This document shows, piece by piece, positions 32,616-36,445 of a DNA stretch of 36,445 nt; the first letter of the stretch is position 1, and each line of letters begins with the position of its first letter. The notes beneath the pieces are model-generated. The model worked only from the letters and a program-made list of their open reading frames with translations, was not told the origin of the DNA and made no database searches. Source of the DNA: Acinetobacter parvus DSM 16617 = CIP 108168 (lineage in GTDB: Bacteria; Pseudomonadota; Gammaproteobacteria; Pseudomonadales; Moraxellaceae); NCBI RefSeq assembly GCF_000368025.1, contig NZ_KB849212.1, forward strand, positions 773,989 to 810,433, written 5' to 3'. A program made the translations under genes and the position numbers.

Positions 32616-33671
32616 ATGGATAAAAGTAAACCAATCTTGGTCACGGGTGCTACGGGTTATATTGCGGGCTGGATTATTGAACGACTGTTGAATCAGGGTT
32701 ACAACGTACATGCTACGGTTCGAGATCCATCTAAGAAAAATAAAATTCAGCACCTGTATGATCTAGCAGATAAATCATCAGGACAAATTCAGTTTTTTAA
32801 AGCCGATTTACTTGAATCTGGTTCTTTTGATGAAGCCATGCAAGGCTGTGAAATCGTGATCCATACCGCCTCGCCTTTTGTTGTGACCAACTATAAGGAT
32901 GCAGTAAAAGATATCATTGAGCCTGCGGTAAAAGGAACAGAAAATGTACTGGACAGTGTCAATCGCACTGAATCAGTCAAACGTGTGGTGCTGACCTCAA
33001 GTATTGCCTCAACTTATGGCGATGCGGTGGAGATTCAAAATACCGCGAATAATGAGTTTGATGAAAGCCACTGGAACAATACCAGCAGTGAAACCCATCA
33101 ACCATACCCCTACTCGAAAGTTGCCGCAGAACGTAAAGCCTGGGAAATGGCAGAGCAACAAAATCGCTGGAGTCTTGTCTGTATCAACCCTGCACTGGTG
33201 ATGGGACCATCACTCACTGATGCAAGTCAGTCTGGCAGTATTGAAGTACTACAACAGTTTGGCAATGGTACCACTCTGTTTGGTGTACCACCAATGTGGA
33301 ACGGCATTGTTGATGTTCGTGACGTTGCCGATGCACATGTTGCTGCGGCACTCAATCCTAAAGCACAAGGTCGCTATATCATTTGTGGTGGCACATTAAG
33401 CCTACTAGAAATGGGCCAGGCATTAACGAAAAAGTTTGGCTACAGATACCCTTTCCCACATTTTACTGTGCCTAAGACAGCATTTTCTTTAGTTGCACCC
33501 ATATTTGGGCATTCCCGTCAATTTGTAAAACTGAATATGGGTTATCCAATCTACTTTAATTCACAACGTAGTGTGAATGAGCTAGGTATTCAATATCACG
33601 ATATTCGTGAAAGTGTATGTGAACATTTCCAGCAATTGCTTGATGATGGGATTGTGAAAAAATATATTTAA
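32616..33671 (+). CDS. NAD(P)-dependent epimerase/dehydratase, extended SDR (DFR-like)
   Basis: A 351-residue oxidoreductase of the dihydroflavonol-4-reductase-like group, substrate unknown. The cofactor motif TGATGYIAG is at 10-18. VHATVRDPSK helps choose NADPH, TSSIAS contains the catalytic Ser, and the active-site Tyr164-xxx-Lys168 is in HQPYPYSKVAAE. In bacteria such proteins reduce aldehydes or ketones. A GGA ribosome-binding site lies 7 nt before ATG. It stands alone, flanked by a 353-bp gap and a strong terminator. The similarity to plant DFR does not show that it acts on flavonoids. Confidence 0.88.
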   Translation: MDKSKPILVTGATGYIAGWIIERLLNQGYNVHATVRDPSKKNKIQHLYDLADKSSGQIQFFKADLLESGSFDEAMQGCEIVIHTASPFVVTNYKDAVKDIIEPAVKGTENVLDSVNRTESVKRVVLTSSIASTYGDAVEIQNTANNEFDESHWNNTSSETHQPYPYSKVAAERKAWEMAEQQNRWSLVCINPALVMGPSLTDASQSGSIEVLQQFGNGTTLFGVPPMWNGIVDVRDVADAHVAAALNPKAQGRYIICGGTLSLLEMGQALTKKFGYRYPFPHFTVPKTAFSLVAPIFGHSRQFVKLNMGYPIYFNSQRSVNELGIQYHDIRESVCEHFQQLLDDGIVKKYI

Positions 33672-33675
33672 CAAT

Positions 33676-33715
33676 AAAAAGCCTATTCAACCACATCGGT
33701 TTGAATAGGCTTTTT
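33676..33715. terminator. Bidirectional terminator after the DFR-like gene
   Basis: AAAAAGCCTATTCAA (33676-33690) pairs perfectly with its complement at 33701-33715, leaving a 10-nt loop, with A- and T-runs on both sides. It lies between two converging genes. Confidence 0.9.
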
Positions 33716-33732
33716 TCTTATACTTTCAAGTA

Positions 33733-34251
33733 TTAATCATCAAAATAATCACTATAAATTTCACATAGTCCATCATGAAACCCCCAGCCAATATTATCTG
33801 TATCGTGACAAATTTTTGCTGCTCTTTGTTGAAATTGACTTTCTACATTGAGCTGCTTCATCCATTTCATTGCCTGAGCAAACATTGACTCCATGCTATT
33901 ATAAAATGGCTCATTGATATCACCATACATGTTGGTAAATTTTACTCCAATTTCAACATAATAGATTGCAAGATCAACTAGATGTATATTTAATCCATTG
34001 AGTTTTTTAAAGTCCATAACCGCTTTTCGTGCGACAGATAACCTTGCATCGCCAAATCCATGTTTGGGCAAAAATTCATCCTGAATTATTTTTTTATATT
34101 TAGAGAGTACGTCATTTGCCCCCTCTGCACTTATCTGTGAATCATAAAAATCTCTGACTACTGAGAACTGTTGATATAGTTTAACAATTTCTTGAAGCAA
34201 TTCTTTTTCAGATTTTGTGACTAGATGGGCTTTCAATGCTTTAATACTCAT
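33733..34251 (-). CDS. DUF6155-like protein of unknown function
   Basis: A 172-residue protein, mostly helical. It starts MSIKALKAHLVTKSEKELLQEIVKLYQQF, then a long charged helix, KKIIQDEFLP and FGDARLSVARKAVMDFKKLN, and ends in a segment rich in acidic residues and Trp (DNIGWGFHDGLCEIYSDYFDD). This pattern fits DUF6155 as recalled, but has not been checked by a search. No signal peptide or TM segment is present. Its ATG overlaps the ligA stop by 4 nt, so it is translationally coupled to ligA; that is the main hint of a link with DNA ligation, and function is unknown. Confidence 0.7.
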   Translation of the reverse strand: MSIKALKAHLVTKSEKELLQEIVKLYQQFSVVRDFYDSQISAEGANDVLSKYKKIIQDEFLPKHGFGDARLSVARKAVMDFKKLNGLNIHLVDLAIYYVEIGVKFTNMYGDINEPFYNSMESMFAQAMKWMKQLNVESQFQQRAAKICHDTDNIGWGFHDGLCEIYSDYFDD

Positions 34252-36281
34252 TCAACACCTCCGTACTGCGCCAAGAAATCCAGAAACTCTTGTTCATTCA
34301 TCACCCGAATGTGCAGTTTCTGCGCTTTATCCAACTTGCTTCCTGCTTTCTCACCAGCCACCACACATTTGGTTTTACTGGAAACACTACCACTGACACG
34401 TGCACCCAAAGCTTGTAACTTTTGTGTCGCCTCATCACGCCCCATACTTTCCAGTGTACCTGTCACTACCCAGCTTTCACCATTCAATGGTTGACGTGTT
34501 GGAGCTGTCGGTGCATCCCAATGAATTCCTGCTGCCAATAAACGATCGAGTACTTCAATGTTATGTGGTGCTTGGAAAAAGTCAGCAATCCATTCTGCTG
34601 TAATATCACCGACATCTGGCGTTTTCTTAAGTGCTTCAACATCGGCAGCTTTCAACGCATCCAAAGTTTGGAAAGTATTGGCTAACATGCGTGCTGTAGT
34701 TTCACCTACACCACGAATACCTAAGCCATAAATAAAACGTGCCAAGGTAGTTTTCTTGCTCGCTTCGATGGCATCAATCAAGTTCTGAACGGATTTTTCA
34801 CCCATTTTCTCGATGGTCAATAAGGTGTCACGATGTTCATGTAAATGGTAAATATCAGCCACATCTTTAAGTAAATCGAGATGCAGAAGTGACTCTACCC
34901 AACGATCACCCAAGCCCTCAATATCCAAGGCTTTACGCGAAACAAAGTGACGAATGGCTTCAATCCGTTGTGCTGCACAATACAGGCCACCTGAACAACG
35001 TGCCAAGGCCTCACCTTCTGGCATCACTACAGGTGATTCACAGACTGGACAATTCGTCGGAAGATTTACCATCTCCGTATCGGCAGGTCGGAACTCAACC
35101 CAAACTTTCTCAACTTTTGGAATCACATCGCCAGTACGGTAGACACTAACGGTATCGCCAATACGCACATCTAAACGATGGATTTCACCAATATTGTGTA
35201 AGGTCACATTAGATACCGTTACACCACCAACAAAGACAGGTGTTAAACGCGCGACAGGAGTAAGCGTACCAGTACGTCCCACTTGCCAGTCAATATTTTC
35301 GACTTTGGTCAGTGCCGCTTGTGCGGGGAATTTATAAGCGATTGCCCAGCGTGGTTCACGACTTAAAAAGCCCAATTGTTGTTGCTGTTTAAGACTGTCG
35401 ACCTTAATCACCATACCATCAATTTCAACTTTAAGATCTGGACGTTCTTGTTGGATTTGTTCATAGCGTTGCTGTACCTCCTCAATCGAGGCACAGAGAA
35501 ATTGACGTTCTGCGATTTCAAAACCAAATTTGGTTAACCAGTGCAGGCTGTCATGCATGGTCTCAAGGCCATGATTGGGCTGACATTGCGCAATACCATA
35601 AGCATAGAACGCCAATGGACGTGAAGCTGCAATGTTTGGATCAAGTTGGCGCAAACTTCCTGCTGCTGCATTCCGTGGATTGGCAAAGGTCTTATCGCCT
35701 TTGGCTTCCTGATCTGCATTGAGTTTTTCAAAGCCTTGCTTTGGCATCAATACTTCACCACGAACTTCCAGAAACTCTGGAATGGCTTGATGCTGACTTG
35801 ATAATACTTTCGGCAAATTTCGAATGGTTTTAACATTCTGGGTAATATCCTCGCCTGTCTCACCATCACCACGGGTCACGCCACGAACTAAGACACCATT
35901 TTCATACCACAGTGAAATCGCTAAGCCATCGAGTTTAAGTTCAACGTCATACTGGACTTTTTGATTGGGTAAACGTTCATCAATACGACGGGCAAAGGCA
36001 AACAGATCTTCCTGATTAAACACATTGCCCAATGACAACATTGGCACTGCATGGGTCACGCTTGCAAATTTTGACAAAGCTTGACCACCAACTTTATTGG
36101 TCGGTGTATCCGCCTGAATGCATTCTGGATATTGTTGTTCTAAGGCTTTCAGTTGATGAAATAAATGGTCATATTCACTATCAGAAATGCAAGGTTGATC
36201 CATTACATAATAAGCATGATTATGTTTTGCAATCAGTTGAATTAACTGACGCATTTGCTCAATAACTGAGTTGTGTTCCAT
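34248..36281 (-). CDS. ligA: NAD-dependent DNA ligase
   Basis: LigA seals nicks in duplex DNA in replication and repair, using NAD+. It has 677 residues, as usual. Domain Ia (about 1-70) has HNHAYYVMDQP, and the AMP-accepting Lys116 is in the adenylation motif ELKLDGLAIS. The OB-fold has VGRTGTLTPVARL. The Cys4 zinc finger is visible around NCPVCESPV...CSGGLYC. Helix-hairpin-helix repeats follow, and a C-terminal BRCT domain starts about 600 (LNGESWVVTGTLESMGRDEA). It is followed by a coupled small gene. A short hairpin before it (36301) suggests it is separate from the upstream gene. Confidence 0.97.
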   Translation of the reverse strand: MEHNSVIEQMRQLIQLIAKHNHAYYVMDQPCISDSEYDHLFHQLKALEQQYPECIQADTPTNKVGGQALSKFASVTHAVPMLSLGNVFNQEDLFAFARRIDERLPNQKVQYDVELKLDGLAISLWYENGVLVRGVTRGDGETGEDITQNVKTIRNLPKVLSSQHQAIPEFLEVRGEVLMPKQGFEKLNADQEAKGDKTFANPRNAAAGSLRQLDPNIAASRPLAFYAYGIAQCQPNHGLETMHDSLHWLTKFGFEIAERQFLCASIEEVQQRYEQIQQERPDLKVEIDGMVIKVDSLKQQQQLGFLSREPRWAIAYKFPAQAALTKVENIDWQVGRTGTLTPVARLTPVFVGGVTVSNVTLHNIGEIHRLDVRIGDTVSVYRTGDVIPKVEKVWVEFRPADTEMVNLPTNCPVCESPVVMPEGEALARCSGGLYCAAQRIEAIRHFVSRKALDIEGLGDRWVESLLHLDLLKDVADIYHLHEHRDTLLTIEKMGEKSVQNLIDAIEASKKTTLARFIYGLGIRGVGETTARMLANTFQTLDALKAADVEALKKTPDVGDITAEWIADFFQAPHNIEVLDRLLAAGIHWDAPTAPTRQPLNGESWVVTGTLESMGRDEATQKLQALGARVSGSVSSKTKCVVAGEKAGSKLDKAQKLHIRVMNEQEFLDFLAQYGGVE

Positions 36282-36296
36282 TTAGATTTCACCATA

Positions 36297-36318
36297 TAAA
36301 AGGGCGGAAAACCGCCCT
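36297..36318 (-). terminator. Terminator upstream of ligA
   Basis: On the minus strand AGGGCGG and CCGCCCT form a 7-bp GC-rich stem with a TTTT loop, followed by TTTT. It would end transcription from the gene before ligA, though the run lies within 20 nt of the ligA start and may be leaky. Confidence 0.7.
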
Positions 36319-36368
36319 ATAACTTTTACTGAATTTATTATAAAAGATTGCTCTGTACACGACAAATT

Positions 36369-36445
36369 TCACAGAACCCTTATCCTATCAGGATTCTGCT
36401 TTCTTAAAATTGCCAAAATTTCCTTAAACTCTTCTTTTTTCCCAA
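36369..36445 (-). CDS. Partial reading frame at window edge
   Basis: The minus strand is open from the window edge to a TGA at 36369-36371. It encodes about 25 residues ending EFKEILAILRKQNPDRIRVL, rich in Lys and Glu and looking like the C-terminus of a real protein. zipA often precedes ligA, but too little is visible to compare. The stop, then a terminator 50 nt further on, support an end of a gene. Confidence 0.35.
   Translation of the reverse strand, partial: GKKEEFKEILAILRKQNPDRIRVL

Overview
The window reads as a chromosomal segment of an Acinetobacter species (Gammaproteobacteria, Moraxellaceae). This rests on the roughly 40% GC coding sequence, the protein sequences, and local orders such as tRNA-Gln/prs/rplY/pth, yceD-rpmF-fabD-fabG-acpP, scpA-scpB-rluB and a bioA-F-C-D operon. 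Most of it is ordinary core genome. No prophage, CRISPR array, integrase or complete transposase gene was found. The unusual material is mainly in non-coding stretches and small mobile-element relics.

Layout. 1-3.1 kb: two identical tRNA-Gln genes, an imperfect ~60-bp repeat array leading into prs, then rplY, pth and panD. 3.1-7.3 kb: a HAD-phosphatase relic, thiD, an SDR-GST operon divergent from a TetR regulator with a palindromic operator between them, an unknown exported protein, and a Kbp-like BON-LysM protein. 7.5-11.4 kb: two acyl carrier protein genes separated by a 38-bp tandem repeat, then fabG, fabD, rpmF and yceD, all on the minus strand. plsX, fabH and fabF, which join this cluster in E. 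coli, are absent. A ~268-bp element with terminal inverted repeats lies between the yceD promoter and the yceD start. 11.4-16.2 kb: epmC, a YciO/TsaC-family gene, a decayed GNAT acetyltransferase, an IS200/IS605-like relic without its transposase, then scpA, scpB and rluB.

16.2-26 kb: one minus-strand peptide-uptake locus with two paralogous periplasmic binding proteins, a secreted M3 metallopeptidase, two permeases and a double-cassette ATPase. The gene order suggests that peptides are captured, trimmed in the periplasm and imported. 26.2-31 kb: the biotin operon bioA-F-C-D, each gene overlapping the next, with a BioH-type esterase upstream; bioB is not here. BioC and BioH handle the pimeloyl methyl ester, and BioF, BioA and BioD build dethiobiotin. 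31-36.4 kb: an exported one-Cys peroxiredoxin, a bacterioferritin whose haem-ligand Met is replaced by Ala, an extended SDR, a DUF6155-like protein, ligA, and the edge of another gene.

The strongest unexplained signals are: (i) a three-hairpin repeat at 22207-22312 and 30096-30199 whose stems show compensatory base changes; (ii) the inverted-repeat element that has become the 5' leader of yceD-rpmF; (iii) the repeat leader of prs, whose last hairpin can compete with a pairing over the start codon; and (iv) the tandem repeat between the two acp genes. None is proven to be a new system. Each can be tested by comparison with other Acinetobacter genomes.
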